From contig CAJVZD010000023.1 of assembly GCA_913019905.1 (NCBI GenBank), forward strand, positions 18,042 through 82,041: a stretch of 64,000 nt of DNA. The letters run 5' to 3'. The notes below the pieces were generated by a model, which was given only the letters and a program-made list of their open reading frames with translations, had not been told where the DNA came from and ran no database searches. The DNA is from an uncultured Cellvibrionales bacterium (lineage in GTDB: Bacteria; Pseudomonadota; Gammaproteobacteria; Pseudomonadales; Dasaniaceae). Positions 8,656 to 17,866 of this stretch are shown here, piece after piece (position 1 is the stretch's first letter; each line of letters begins with the position of its first letter). Made by a program: the position numbers and the translations under genes.

Positions 8656-9684
8656 TTACTGGTCAAACCTGCATTGTTTGCGAAATTCGCTGGGGCTTAC
8701 CCCGGTCCAGCCAGAGAATGCGCGCCTAAAATTTGCGCTGTTATTAAAGCCAATGCGTTCGGCAACCTCTTCCACAGACAATTGCGATACTTGTAAGTAT
8801 TGCACCGCCTGTTGTGACTTAACCTCGTTGGTCACCATGTTAAAGTTGCTGCCGTTTTCATTCAGACGTCGACTTAAGGTACGGCTGCTAGTGCCCAATT
8901 GTGTGGCCACGTTATCGATAGAGGGGTAATGACCAGGCACCGCCGCAATAAGGCTGCGTACTTTAGCCATGGTGGTTTTTTGCTGTGCTAAATGCTCCGT
9001 TTGTAACTGACATTGCTGTGTTAAAATTTCTAACATAACCGGGTTGGCATAAGGACATGGCACTCTTTGAATACTGGGCGGCACTAACAATCGGGCTTGA
9101 GGGCACGCGAACTTTATCCGGGCATTTAAATACCGATTGTATAAAGCGTGATTTTCTGGCGCGGCGTAATCTAGCTCAACGGTTATTTGATCGCCAATCG
9201 CGCAGAGAAAGGGGGCGATAGAATGCGTAATAACTCCCGTGAGTAACTCCACTTTAAGAATGTTTTTACGCGCGCTAACGTCGCCTTGACGAAGAATATG
9301 CAACGCTAAATCGTCGCCCAGCTGATTTAATCTCAGCGCAGAACCACAACTCAATATCGGATAGTAATGCGCTAATAAGGCCAGCGATTGCCCCAAGTCA
9401 TCGCAACTCTGCACCGCTTGACCCAGCACCCCATGACTGGGGAAACCCAATAACTTACCAAACTCAAACCAAAGCTCGGGCACCTGCAGTTGCTCATCTA
9501 TGGCCACTAAAATATCGGTATAGACACTGGCAGCAACAACCGCATCCGGGGTATAAATTAGCTTTTTGCTGAGCTGGTGTCGCTTCAACAACGGCATAAT
9601 GTCGAACTGATATTTCAAGCTAAACGTGGCCAAAATGGCTAGGTGACTACAGGGCACGTAATGCCCAAAAATGGTATCGCTCAT
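8656..9684 (-). CDS. AraC-family transcriptional regulator (Arabinose_bd-type N-domain)
   Basis: A 342-residue regulator. The N-terminal two thirds resembles the ligand-sensing domain found in OruR/ArgR-type AraC regulators, with a GxxLGFPSHGVLGQAVQSCDDL region. The C-terminal 90 residues contain the two helix-turn-helix motifs: ATQLGTSSRTLSRRLNENG, then VEEVAERIGFNNSANFRRAF followed by the signature W-x-G-x-x-P-S-E-F-R. It is transcribed divergently from a BASS-family transporter gene 148 bp away, so it probably controls that transporter and the downstream reductase in response to a small molecule. Confidence 0.92.
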   Translation of the reverse strand: MSDTIFGHYVPCSHLAILATFSLKYQFDIMPLLKRHQLSKKLIYTPDAVVAASVYTDILVAIDEQLQVPELWFEFGKLLGFPSHGVLGQAVQSCDDLGQSLALLAHYYPILSCGSALRLNQLGDDLALHILRQGDVSARKNILKVELLTGVITHSIAPFLCAIGDQITVELDYAAPENHALYNRYLNARIKFACPQARLLVPPSIQRVPCPYANPVMLEILTQQCQLQTEHLAQQKTTMAKVRSLIAAVPGHYPSIDNVATQLGTSSRTLSRRLNENGSNFNMVTNEVKSQQAVQYLQVSQLSVEEVAERIGFNNSANFRRAFSGWTGVSPSEFRKQCRFDQ

Positions 9685-9832
9685 GACACTACTGTATCAG
9701 TTGGCGCCACTCATTTCCATATTAGGCGAAGCACCTAAATGGCGAGAAATGACGCTTACTTGGCGCCCAAAATACTGGCCGCAGGCGCTGGTTTTTTTAC
9801 AATAGCGGTCAACTAATTAACAGGTGTTTGCC

Positions 9833-10726
9833 ATGAGCGGCGACTTACTCAACCAGACTCTAACGCCTTTGGCTTTGGCCTTAATGATGGTGGGTATGGG
9901 TTTATCATTACGGCCAGTCGATTTCCAAAGAGTGTTTGACTCCCCAACAGCGCTGTTATTAGGCGTCTTTTGCCAAATCATAGGTTTGCCGAGTCTGGGT
10001 TTTGCGGTGACCCAGATCTTTGCCCTAACGCCAGAATATGCTACCGGGGTGATGATATTGGTGGTATGCGCCGGCGGTGTGGTTTCTGGGCTGATCACGC
10101 AAATGGCCAAGGGGAATGTAGCGTTATCGATTAGCATGACCGCAACCAGTATGGTTTTTGGGGTGGTTACCATTCCTGCCTTGGTCAACCTCAGCATGGA
10201 CTATTTTTTGGCAGCCGATGCCCCTGCGCTACCCATGCTGGCCACCAGTATGCGCCTGATAGCGATGACATTGGTACCGGTGGCCGTAGGCATGATAATC
10301 GCTAAGCATTATCCGCAAGTTGCTCAGGTTTGGGCGCCGAAGGTCGCCCATGTTTCCAATTTGTTATTGGCCGTCATTATCGTGGCCGTAGTGTTTGGCA
10401 ACCTCAGCCAACTGCTTATTCAGCTAAAACATCTGTTGCCAGCATTGGCGGTTTTAAACTGCGCGGCCATGGTATTAGGTTACGGCGCTGGCAAACTCTT
10501 TGGCTTTAGTCCCAAGATTCAAATCACCTTAGCTATAGAAGTGGGCATACAAAACAGCGCTACTGCCATCTACATAGCAAGCAGCTTGCTCGCCAGCCAA
10601 ATTATAGCCACGCCAGCCATTGTTTACAGTGGTATTGCCTTTATCAATATTGCTTTGGTGCTGTTAGCAATAAAACTTTGGCAACGTTTTTCTCCCCTAA
10701 CTTGGAAACTACCACATGAAGCTTAA
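9833..10726 (+). CDS. Bile acid:sodium symporter (BASS) family transporter
   Basis: An integral membrane protein of 297 residues from the ATG at 9833, which has AGGTG upstream at a good distance; the frame also allows a GTG at 9824. It has about 9-10 hydrophobic segments and the BASS features MVGMGLSLRPVDF at the N-terminus, a conserved CAGGVVSGLITQMAKGNVALS crossing region, and the EVGIQNSATAIYIASSLL segment near the end. Family members are Na+-coupled carriers for organic acids such as bile acids, pyruvate, 2-keto acids or pantoate. The next gene overlaps it by 11 bp and encodes a ketopantoate-reductase-like enzyme, so a keto acid or related organic anion is an attractive but unproven substrate. 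Confidence 0.9.
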   Translation: MSGDLLNQTLTPLALALMMVGMGLSLRPVDFQRVFDSPTALLLGVFCQIIGLPSLGFAVTQIFALTPEYATGVMILVVCAGGVVSGLITQMAKGNVALSISMTATSMVFGVVTIPALVNLSMDYFLAADAPALPMLATSMRLIAMTLVPVAVGMIIAKHYPQVAQVWAPKVAHVSNLLLAVIIVAVVFGNLSQLLIQLKHLLPALAVLNCAAMVLGYGAGKLFGFSPKIQITLAIEVGIQNSATAIYIASSLLASQIIATPAIVYSGIAFINIALVLLAIKLWQRFSPLTWKLPHEA

Positions 10727-11729
10727 TTTTATTGTTTACGGTGCCGGTGCCATTGGCACTACTTTAGCAGCGTATTTGCATCAGACCGGACTGGACTACG
10801 CATTGTATGCGAGACCAAAAAAAGCCCTGGCAATCGGCCAGCAGGCACAATCTATAATACGAGATGGGCAAACCGTTGTGGACGGTGTGACACTTAATGT
10901 TATCGATACTCTAAGCCAACAAACCGATGCTACTCACATCATTATCACAGTAAAAAATTATCATTTGGAGCAGGCCTGTAAGCAGATAAAAAAGAGCTTG
11001 CCTAACGATATTACAGTAGTCGGCCTACAAAACGGCGTAACCAACCAAACCGTGTTGCCACGTTATTTCAGCAAGGCAATCTATGGTATCGCTTTTTATA
11101 ATGTCTGGCAGCAGCAACCTGGGATTTGGGGGCATAAAGATCACGGGCCTTTGTTATTAGGGCGCCCTAACCAAGGCGTGGACACCGAGGTTCAACAACT
11201 GGCTACTACTCTGGCTAAAGCCTTGCCCTGCGAAACTAGCGATCAATTTCAAGATGAGGTACATGGAAAGTTAATCAGTAATTTGTCAAATTCGGTGACT
11301 ACTTTAATCGGCAACAGCCATCTGCAATCCGATGCACTAAAGCCGCTACAAAAAATCTTTACGGCATTAAGTTATGAGGGCGTAAAGCTACTGCAGGCCG
11401 CAGGCTTTAGACAAGCTAAACACAGCACCTTACCGCCCTGGTTACTGGTTCGCATAAGTTCATATTTGCCTGACTTTATATTGCGACCCATGTTCCGTAA
11501 AAAAATAGCCCTTATCGGTAGTACTAGCATGGCACAAGACATTATCGATAAAGGCAGTAAAGACTCTGAACTTGACAGCATCAATGGTTATCTCTTAGAG
11601 CTGGCAGAACAAACCCAGGTGAGTACCCCTATGGCTAAAAAAATCTATCAACTATGCCAACAGCAGTTTAAACAAGAACCATTTACGGCCATGACCGCGC
11701 AGCAACTTTGGCGGCAACTGCAAGCGTAG
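10716..11729 (+). CDS. Ketopantoate reductase (ApbA/PanE) family oxidoreductase
   Basis: A 337-residue NAD(P)-dependent reductase. The N-terminal Rossmann motif is YGAGAIGTTLAAYLHQTG. The family hallmarks follow: the VKNYHLEQACKQI segment with the conserved lysine, then VVGLQNGVTNQTVLP, and an all-alpha C-terminal domain. The gene overlaps the preceding transporter gene by 11 bp, so the two are translationally coupled. True PanE reduces 2-dehydropantoate to pantoate in CoA synthesis. Many paralogues in catabolic clusters reduce other 2-keto acids, so no gene symbol is given. The linked AraC regulator suggests an inducible role rather than housekeeping. Confidence 0.88.
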   Translation: MKLNFIVYGAGAIGTTLAAYLHQTGLDYALYARPKKALAIGQQAQSIIRDGQTVVDGVTLNVIDTLSQQTDATHIIITVKNYHLEQACKQIKKSLPNDITVVGLQNGVTNQTVLPRYFSKAIYGIAFYNVWQQQPGIWGHKDHGPLLLGRPNQGVDTEVQQLATTLAKALPCETSDQFQDEVHGKLISNLSNSVTTLIGNSHLQSDALKPLQKIFTALSYEGVKLLQAAGFRQAKHSTLPPWLLVRISSYLPDFILRPMFRKKIALIGSTSMAQDIIDKGSKDSELDSINGYLLELAEQTQVSTPMAKKIYQLCQQQFKQEPFTAMTAQQLWRQLQA

Positions 11730-12153
11730 TTGAAATACTGTTTGATAACCAAACTCGGGAGAATGTGCGCTCACTTAGGGTCATTGAGTTGATGGCGTTT
11801 TTGCAGCTTGTTGCTATAGATACGGGTTATTTGTGGAATCGGTTTATCGTTTTCACCGCAGCCATTCAAGTCCATTGTCAAGACGGAATTTGTCGCACCT
11901 CATTTTTGTTGCCACTTGTTATGACTCCAGAACGATCTTGACTGGCTAATTCATGCAAGAGCAAATTTGGTTTTCCTTTCCCTGTTCACTCATAGACAAT
12001 CTTGCATCCGTCAGTCTATGATGTTCTCCTCATTGACTTTGCCCCCTTGTGCCACTAACTCATAGTCAAGAAACGCAAAACCAATCGTCAACAATGTTTG
12101 AGCTAGCGTCAACTGAACTCAAGTTTTACGGAAAAGGGCGGCACGCAACTTTG
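11730..12153. other. Intergenic region between convergent genes
   Basis: About 420 bp between the ends of the reductase gene and the LysR gene. Only short open frames without start signals are present. A 21-codon minus-strand piece faintly recalls an integrase-core D-N-G motif but is too short to call. No terminator with a clear T-tract was identified. Confidence 0.4.
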
Positions 12154-13041
12154 TCACTCCAATTCCTCGTACTTGGCTTTCAACCATCGAAAACAACATT
12201 CCAACTGAACTTGCTTTTTGCTATTACGTCTAAAGACAAAGTAGTTTTTATAGGCTATTTCAACGGGTTTTGAAACAGTAACCAAGCGGCCCATTCTTAT
12301 CCAGTGATTTTTTAGCGGGAATACGCCTATCGCGATACCCAGCCCTTCTTCAGCTGCCTTTACTGCCGCAAGATAGCTATCCATGACCAAATAATTTTTC
12401 CCAATCACTTTATCAACACCCATATTCTTTGCGACTTTCTTCCAATCGTCTTCATAATCCCGAGTATAGATAAGCGTATGGTGTTTAAAGTCAGCCACGG
12501 ATTTGATGGGCCGACTTTCGAGTAGAGATTTTGATGCGACCAGTGCCGATTGACAATCTGAAATCAATAGTTTGTCCACACCTTCCCAGTTGCCGTCGCC
12601 AAGTCTAATGGCGGCGTCAATCGACTCGCTCTCGAAATCGATTAGCGCCATACTGGTTTCAATCCGCAGATCAATATCAGGATGTAATTTCCGGAATTCG
12701 TGGAGTTTCGGAATAATAATTTCAAGGGCGACGAAAGGAGTTACGCTCAGACGAATCGTAGGGACTGAAAATCGTTGCAGGAAGTCACTGAAGCCTGCAC
12801 GGTAAGTCGCCAAGGTATTTTTTGCGACACTCTGGAAGGCATATCCTGAGTCAGTCAGCTCAACTCTTCTGGTCAGACGAAAAAATAACTGACAATCAAG
12901 ATAATCCTCGAGCTGTTTAATTTGCAGACTGACGGCGGGGGCACTAATGGACAACTCCGACGCTGCTTTTTTGAAACTGTTCAAACGTGCACAAGCTTCA
13001 AAAGCCGCTAGCCACTGAATTGGAGGAGGTCTAATTGCCAT
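12154..13041 (-). CDS. LysR-family transcriptional regulator (GcvA-like)
   Basis: A 295-residue LTTR. The N-terminal winged helix-turn-helix is visible: WLAAFEACARLNSFKKAASELSISAPAVSLQIKQLEDYL, followed by the linker FFRLTRRVELTDSG. The inducer-binding domain begins near residue 90 with the IRLSVTPFVALEIIIPKL pattern shared with GcvA/AmpR-type members. The gene is divergent from a zinc alcohol dehydrogenase gene 200 bp away, the standard LTTR arrangement, so it probably controls that gene and itself. No ligand can be predicted. Confidence 0.93.
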   Translation of the reverse strand: MAIRPPPIQWLAAFEACARLNSFKKAASELSISAPAVSLQIKQLEDYLDCQLFFRLTRRVELTDSGYAFQSVAKNTLATYRAGFSDFLQRFSVPTIRLSVTPFVALEIIIPKLHEFRKLHPDIDLRIETSMALIDFESESIDAAIRLGDGNWEGVDKLLISDCQSALVASKSLLESRPIKSVADFKHHTLIYTRDYEDDWKKVAKNMGVDKVIGKNYLVMDSYLAAVKAAEEGLGIAIGVFPLKNHWIRMGRLVTVSKPVEIAYKNYFVFRRNSKKQVQLECCFRWLKAKYEELE

Positions 13042-13241
13042 AAATCATTTTTACTCAAAATATCCTATCGAAATTCGTTGTCAAGTTTACTAATTTCCTT
13101 GAACCCTGAACCTGAACCTTGATTATCTACAGATTATCAAAACTTATCTATAGTTTAGAAATTCAAGTTTGTGAAACGAGTATCGACACCATACGATTCA
13201 GGCAACCAATCCAACAACCTAAATCACCTTGGTTTTGACTC
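13042..13241. promoter_or_regulatory. Divergent LysR/dehydrogenase promoter region
   Basis: A 200-bp AT-rich intergenic stretch between two diverging genes. It holds a short dyad-like array near 13125-13160 (ATTATCTACAGATTATC then CTTATCTATAG) that could be an LTTR site of the T-N11-A type. The call rests on gene arrangement plus these short repeats; no consensus for this regulator is known. Confidence 0.35.
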
Positions 13242-14258
13242 ATGAAAGAATTGTTACTCACAGCACCTGGAAAACTCGCCTGGCAACACGCTGAAGAACC
13301 GGTATTGACAAAAATCGGCGCACTGGTTCGCCCCCTCGCAGTTAGTACTTGTGATTTTGATCACCTGCTCTATTCCGGTCATTCTGGTTTGCCTCTCCCC
13401 CTAGCCATCGGACACGAGTGTGTTGCAGAGGTACTGGCTATCGGTTCTGACGTCACATCAATTTCTGTAGGAGACCGCGTGTCAGTCCCCCTTCAAGTGA
13501 ACTGTGGCATTTGCCGTCAATGCCGAGCCGGCCGATCTTCCAGTTGCGAAGCGGTACCGTGGTTATCGTGCTTTGGTTTGGGATTAGCGAGCGGCAATTG
13601 GGGTGGCGCGATGAGTGATATTGTCGCTGTGCCCTACGCCGATGCAATGTTAACTAATTTGCCAGCAGAACTTAGCACAGCCAGCGCCACTTGCCTATCT
13701 TGCAATATGCCCGATGCCTATCGTTGCGTTGCACCTCAGCTGGCGCGAAACCCTGGCGCACCCGTGTTGATCGTCGCGGGTGCGTTTGACAATATTGCCC
13801 TGTACAGCGCCGGTATTGCAACCGCCCTCGGAGCGAGCCAGGTTGATGTCTATGGCATTCATCCATCTGCCCGAGACAAGGTGGAAGCTATGGGGGCGAG
13901 AGTACTCCTTGGTCAAAACGAAATTGCTGGCAACCACTACCCCATCGCCGTTGATGCGAGCATGGACCCCGAAAAACTGGCCTTGGCAATCCATGCATGC
14001 GAACCCGCCGCAGAACTAACGCTGAGTACCATGTACAAAGCTAAGTCCACACCGTTACCGCTGATGCAGATGTTCGAAAAATGCTTAAGTATAGCGACGG
14101 GCCAGCCTGATGTGCGCAGCTCGATAAAGTCGGTTGTCCAGTTACTCATCGCTGAACAGGACAAATTTGCTCTACTGATTGATGAAGTGCAGCCCTGGGA
14201 AACAGCGTCTTTGGCTTTTGCCACTGGCCAGGGAAAGCGAGTAGTAATGCGCGATTAA
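13242..14258 (+). CDS. Zinc-dependent alcohol dehydrogenase (MDR family)
   Basis: A 338-residue medium-chain dehydrogenase/reductase. Catalytic-zinc features are C37 in STCDFD and GHECVAEVLAIGSDV. The structural-zinc lobe is intact as CGICRQCRAGRSSSC. The nucleotide-binding half begins near residue 170 with APVLIVAGAFDNIALYSAGIATALGA. The usual G-x-G-x-x-G is degenerate here (AGAFDN), which may affect cofactor affinity. The gene is divergent from a LysR regulator and monocistronic. The enzyme probably oxidises a primary or secondary alcohol or reduces an aldehyde; the substrate is unknown. Confidence 0.88.
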   Translation: MKELLLTAPGKLAWQHAEEPVLTKIGALVRPLAVSTCDFDHLLYSGHSGLPLPLAIGHECVAEVLAIGSDVTSISVGDRVSVPLQVNCGICRQCRAGRSSSCEAVPWLSCFGLGLASGNWGGAMSDIVAVPYADAMLTNLPAELSTASATCLSCNMPDAYRCVAPQLARNPGAPVLIVAGAFDNIALYSAGIATALGASQVDVYGIHPSARDKVEAMGARVLLGQNEIAGNHYPIAVDASMDPEKLALAIHACEPAAELTLSTMYKAKSTPLPLMQMFEKCLSIATGQPDVRSSIKSVVQLLIAEQDKFALLIDEVQPWETASLAFATGQGKRVVMRD

Positions 14259-14568
14259 GCAATAATTTTATTGAGCTTTGTTGAACAAGATTTTGAGCAT
14301 AACACCGGAAGGCTTGGCACCGGTTTTCAGAAGTAGACCATTTCTAGAACTCATCGCTCCCTTTGTTAATACCGGTACTGAAACCAGACAGGCAATTGGC
14401 TTAAGAGCCGAACCTTAACTTTACGAGGACATTGTTTGTCATCTAGAATGTGGTACGGTACCGGTATGGGGGCTATCCACTATCCAAGAACACCATGGTA
14501 AATCAAATCGTAATTAGTCTTAGAGAAGCTGGTGGTTTTTGGATTCATAGCTAGAGGTGTATAAACCG

Positions 14569-15153
14569 ATGAACTCTCCTGAAACGATAAAAAAGTATCT
14601 GATCGATGGCCTACGTCTGACTTCTGAACAATCTGACTTCTTACTTCCTCGTATAAAACACCGAACCTACAACAAAGATGAAACTATTTTTAAGCCTGGT
14701 GATATCTGTAATGAACTCTTTTATATGACTGGAGGGTTAGTTCGGTGTTTTTATATTTTGGAAGAAAAAGATGTGAACCTGAGATTGATGTGCGATGGCA
14801 GCGCGGTTTTGGCCTATAGCAGCTTCATACAGCAGTCGCCCTCTCAAGAGTATATACAATGCTTGGCAGATTGTGAGGGCTATGTTTTTTCTTTGAAGGA
14901 TATGAAATCTATACGTGACAACGTACCGCAAATTGAACGATACAGGAGATTAATTGCTGAGCGTCATTATCTTTCCATGGAAAGAAGGCTTTTTACACTT
15001 CAGTTCAAAACTGCAGAGGAAAAATATCAGCACTTTTTGGAGTACATGGAAGAGAAAATTGTAAATGACACTCCTGCACATCATGTCGCGCATTACTTAG
15101 GTGTAACACCGGAGTCCCTTAGCAGAATTAAGCGACAACTTACCAAATGTTAA
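14569..15153 (+). CDS. Crp/Fnr-family transcriptional regulator
   Basis: From the ATG at 14569 (AGAGG lies 11 bases upstream; the frame also allows GTG at 14557) the protein has 194 residues. The N-terminal cyclic-nucleotide-binding-like jelly roll shows KHRTYNKDETIFKPGDICNELFYMTGGLVRCF. A long dimerisation helix follows. A compact C-terminal helix-turn-helix, HHVAHYLGVTPESLSRIKRQL, is shorter than in enterobacterial Crp and resembles regulators common in Bacteroidetes and marine bacteria. No Fnr cysteine cluster is present. The coding region is AT-rich relative to most of the window. A DUF1272 gene follows on the same strand. Confidence 0.87.
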   Translation: MNSPETIKKYLIDGLRLTSEQSDFLLPRIKHRTYNKDETIFKPGDICNELFYMTGGLVRCFYILEEKDVNLRLMCDGSAVLAYSSFIQQSPSQEYIQCLADCEGYVFSLKDMKSIRDNVPQIERYRRLIAERHYLSMERRLFTLQFKTAEEKYQHFLEYMEEKIVNDTPAHHVAHYLGVTPESLSRIKRQLTKC

Positions 15154-15210
15154 GGCGGCAAGTATCTTTATCGAATATTCTAAACATCTGTACTGAATTA
15201 GGAGCTTCAA

Positions 15211-15396
15211 ATGCTTGCAATGAAAGAGACCTGCGAAAAATGCACTTCCAGTTTATTACCAACGGGTACCGCTTATATATGTTCTTATGAATGTACTTTC
15301 TGTGAAAGTTGTAATGAAGATGAGTTAAAAGAGGTATGCCCCAATTGCAATGGAAATCTTGTTCTAAGGCCTAAACGAATAGAGAAGCCAAAGTAG
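15211..15396 (+). CDS. DUF1272 family small zinc-ribbon-like protein
   Basis: A 61-residue protein with AGGAG at 15200-15204 before the ATG. It has the DUF1272 signature: CEKC, then AYICSYECTFCESC, then CPNCNGNLVLRP. Four CxxC-type pairs suggest a small metal-binding fold. The biochemical function of the family is not known to me. It lies 57 bp after the Crp-like regulator gene on the same strand and may be co-transcribed. Confidence 0.9.
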   Translation: MLAMKETCEKCTSSLLPTGTAYICSYECTFCESCNEDELKEVCPNCNGNLVLRPKRIEKPK

Positions 15397-15749
15397 ATTT
15401 TGATCGGAAGATCGAAGATCATATACTCCGTTTTTTCCAAGAAGCCTCTTAGAAAAATCAAGTACTTCTATAACTATCGTAAAATTAAAGCCATGAATTA
15501 CGAAAAACGGTTCTCTAATGGCCTTTTGAAAAGAGTGAGATAGTGTAAGAACCATGATTTTCAGAATGACAAGTTCTCAACATAGCATTCCACATATGAA
15601 CACCATGACCTTTCTGGTACTTATCGTCCTTGTATTCTCAGTCATTCTACTTTGATTTATAAAAGTAGAGAATTGATACTCGTTTGTCGATAAATTTTTT
15701 ATCTATTAGAAAGGTTCAGAAAAGTAACCATCGAAGAAGGAGAGCCAGC

Positions 15750-16076
15750 ATGACGGCCTATTTAGTTGCGGACATTAAAGTCACCGACGACACTTGGGTA
15801 TCAAACTACCTGACTAACGTACCCGAATTAGTACACAAACACGATGGAAAATATCTTTTTCGGGGTGGAAACATTACAACGATCGAAGGTGAGGCGCTAG
15901 ACACAACAGCATTTTCCATGCTCGAATTTCGGTCCATGGCGGCAGCACGCGAATTTCTAAACGATCCAGCCTACAAAGAATATGCTCAAGCTCGTCAGGC
16001 TGGGAGCATTAGCAAATTTCTTCTCATTGACGGCGTAGATGTCATTGGCGCGATACCCTACTTGTCAAAGAGGTAA
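15750..16076 (+). CDS. DUF1330 family protein (dimeric alpha/beta-barrel fold)
   Basis: A 108-residue protein. The ATG at 15750 has a strong AAGGAG at 15737-15742; a longer frame from 15684 is not supported. The sequence has the DUF1330 pattern: an N-terminal beta strand TAYLVADIKVTD, a central GKYLFRGGNITTIEGE, and FRSMAAAREFLNDPAYKEYAQAR. Structures of the family show a ferredoxin-like dimeric barrel; no general activity is established. Neighbours are a small DUF1272 gene upstream and an enoyl-CoA hydratase-like gene downstream, each separated by 280-350 bp, so it is probably transcribed on its own. Confidence 0.88.
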   Translation: MTAYLVADIKVTDDTWVSNYLTNVPELVHKHDGKYLFRGGNITTIEGEALDTTAFSMLEFRSMAAAREFLNDPAYKEYAQARQAGSISKFLLIDGVDVIGAIPYLSKR

Positions 16077-16371
16077 TAGGGTCGATCTTTTCCAGTGAGG
16101 TAGAAATTTTATCTTGCAAAGGAAAATTTTCCAAAAAGTTACGGCCTTAGAAAGACACAGTGTCTAATATCCACAGTTGATACAAGCGGGATTAAAGGAC
16201 GGCAATAAAATATTATGATCAAATTACATCCGCACACTGTAACTCAACGGAAATGACCTGTTTGTCTGCGCAAAAATATTACTTCAGGATACTGTCTGAA
16301 TTTTTTGAAACCAATTCAGTAAACGTTCCGCTTTTCTAAACTCATTATTACCTAACATGATAGGACATGAC

Positions 16372-17028
16372 ATGAATTCCGTTACACTGAACAAAGTCAA
16401 TAACATCTATACATTAACTTTACTAAGAGAAGGAAAATTTACCGATGTATTGGTAAGAGAAATTAATGAAGCTATAAATCAAGTGGAAAACGATCAGGAC
16501 CATGTATCGTTGATAATCACCGGTGAAGGAAAAAATTTCTCTCAAGGTTACGATATTGAATTTCTTGAAAGCTGCGGGAATAATGTGCAGGCATTTATTG
16601 AAGATTCTCTAGTAACATTTTCTCGTTTGTTAAGCTTAGGGGTTCCCAGCGTAGCTGCCATTAACGGCCATGCCTTTGGCGCAGGTGCAATGCTTTCTTT
16701 GGCTTGTGATTTTCGCTGTATGCGGGAAGATAAAGGATATTTTTGTTTGCCTGAAGTAGATTTAGGTATGGACTTTCACCCCTTTATGAGTGCGCTGATT
16801 AAGAGTAAAATGTCTGATAGAGTAATCAGAGAGGCCGTACTCAGCGGTAAGCGTTATTCAGGTGCCGAGGCTTTAGACAGGCAAATTGTTGATAGTAGCA
16901 GTTCCTTGGACGATCTCTATATTCAAGCGGGAAATTTGATGACTCCTTATGTAGGGAAAAATAGAGCAACTTATTCCAAATTAAAAACAAACTTTAATAG
17001 TGGAATTCTCTGTCACCTAAAACAATAG
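16372..17028 (+). CDS. Enoyl-CoA hydratase/isomerase (crotonase) family protein
   Basis: A crotonase-fold protein of 218 residues from ATG 16372, which has AGGA 8 bases upstream; an in-frame ATG lies at 16357. Landmarks are ITGEGKNFSQGYDIEFLESCG (first oxyanion-hole region), then PSVAAINGHAFGAGAMLSLACDFRCM (second oxyanion hole, G-A-G). The usual hydratase glutamates are replaced: after the crotonase core the sequence reads FCLPEVDLGMDFHPFM, as in delta3,delta2-enoyl-CoA isomerase-like proteins, which favours isomerase over hydratase. It is shorter than the typical 255-260 residues, missing part of the C-terminal helices. AT-rich and apparently monocistronic. Confidence 0.85.
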   Translation: MNSVTLNKVNNIYTLTLLREGKFTDVLVREINEAINQVENDQDHVSLIITGEGKNFSQGYDIEFLESCGNNVQAFIEDSLVTFSRLLSLGVPSVAAINGHAFGAGAMLSLACDFRCMREDKGYFCLPEVDLGMDFHPFMSALIKSKMSDRVIREAVLSGKRYSGAEALDRQIVDSSSSLDDLYIQAGNLMTPYVGKNRATYSKLKTNFNSGILCHLKQ

Positions 17029-17041
17029 CCAAAAAAGGTTT

Positions 17042-17067
17042 TCACTGTGAAAAATAACCCACAGTGA
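17042..17067 (+). terminator. Hairpin after the enoyl-CoA isomerase gene
   Basis: The 8-bp stem TCACTGTG/CACAGTGA with a 10-base loop lies 14 bases after the stop codon. No run of T follows, so it could be a weak terminator, a 3' stabilising hairpin or an operator. Confidence 0.35.
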
Positions 17068-17866
17068 CTGAGCAAAGTAAACTTATGTAAATCAGGCACA
17101 GCAAAAAATTTTGCAATAGGTTGACGGCAATTCGGAAACGAGTGGCCATCTTATCGGTACAAGCCGTTGTTTTATTCTCAATTGATATGCGGTAAGGAAA
17201 AGAGAATGAATGAATAAAAAATAATTCCTCCGTTCTCTTTCTACCCGTAAAACCATACTCTAAGTGGCTGACTAACAGTATTCGTTTATCGCGATTTCAC
17301 TCCCTGTTAGCAATGTGCTGAATCGCACCACGCACCATCACAATACCGAACGTGCTAGCGCGCCCGACTCACAATCAGCCGTTCCTCACGGAGACGCAGG
17401 CCGGTGAAATCAGAGAAGGTCCATCATTATTTGCAAATTAGGACCCGTTTGGGCGGATCCATTTACTTCGATTATAGTCAGCCATATCGTTTCAATCCCT
17501 CTAGTCAAGCGGGCTTCGGTTCGACTCAGTTTTCAGATCTCAACAACTGCCACAAAAGTAGAGAGGTCCTATCTCGAATAGCTTGGACCATCATTTTCTG
17601 CTCGATTGACCATGACCTCTGAGAACAAGCAATGACAGTTGATTCACCATCGTAAGGAAAGTCGTGTCAGATTTCGCGGTAGCGTGGGCTTATTATCAAT
17701 CATATAGTTAATTAAATGTCGCTTCGTCACCTATGCTATTTGCTAGACCTTGAGTTGTTTAGCTATAGTATACGAATAGTTCTGTTCCTGCTTTTTTTCG
17801 CAATATACTGTCGCTATCGCGACGACGTGGCCTTTTTAGAAAGGATAGCATTTTGTACTTCGAATC
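17068..17866. other. Intergenic region upstream of hybrid kinase
   Basis: About 800 bp with no convincing gene. An open GTG frame at 17404-17622 has no recognisable family, and I do not call it. The stretch near 17750-17800 is AT-rich (TATAGTATACGAATAG) and may contain the kinase promoter. Confidence 0.35.

Noticed and set aside
9833..11729. Pantothenate biosynthesis operon (panE)
   Set aside because: The reductase is coupled to a transporter and AraC regulator, without other pan genes; a catabolic or salvage paralogue is more likely.
11870..11945. Minus-strand piece with an R-L-D-N-G-L-E-W stretch resembling an integrase-core motif
   Set aside because: Only about 21 codons between stops and no other transposase motif nearby; probably chance.
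17404..17622. GTG-initiated 72-codon frame upstream of the hybrid kinase
   Set aside because: No homology-like features; composition resembles translated non-coding DNA.
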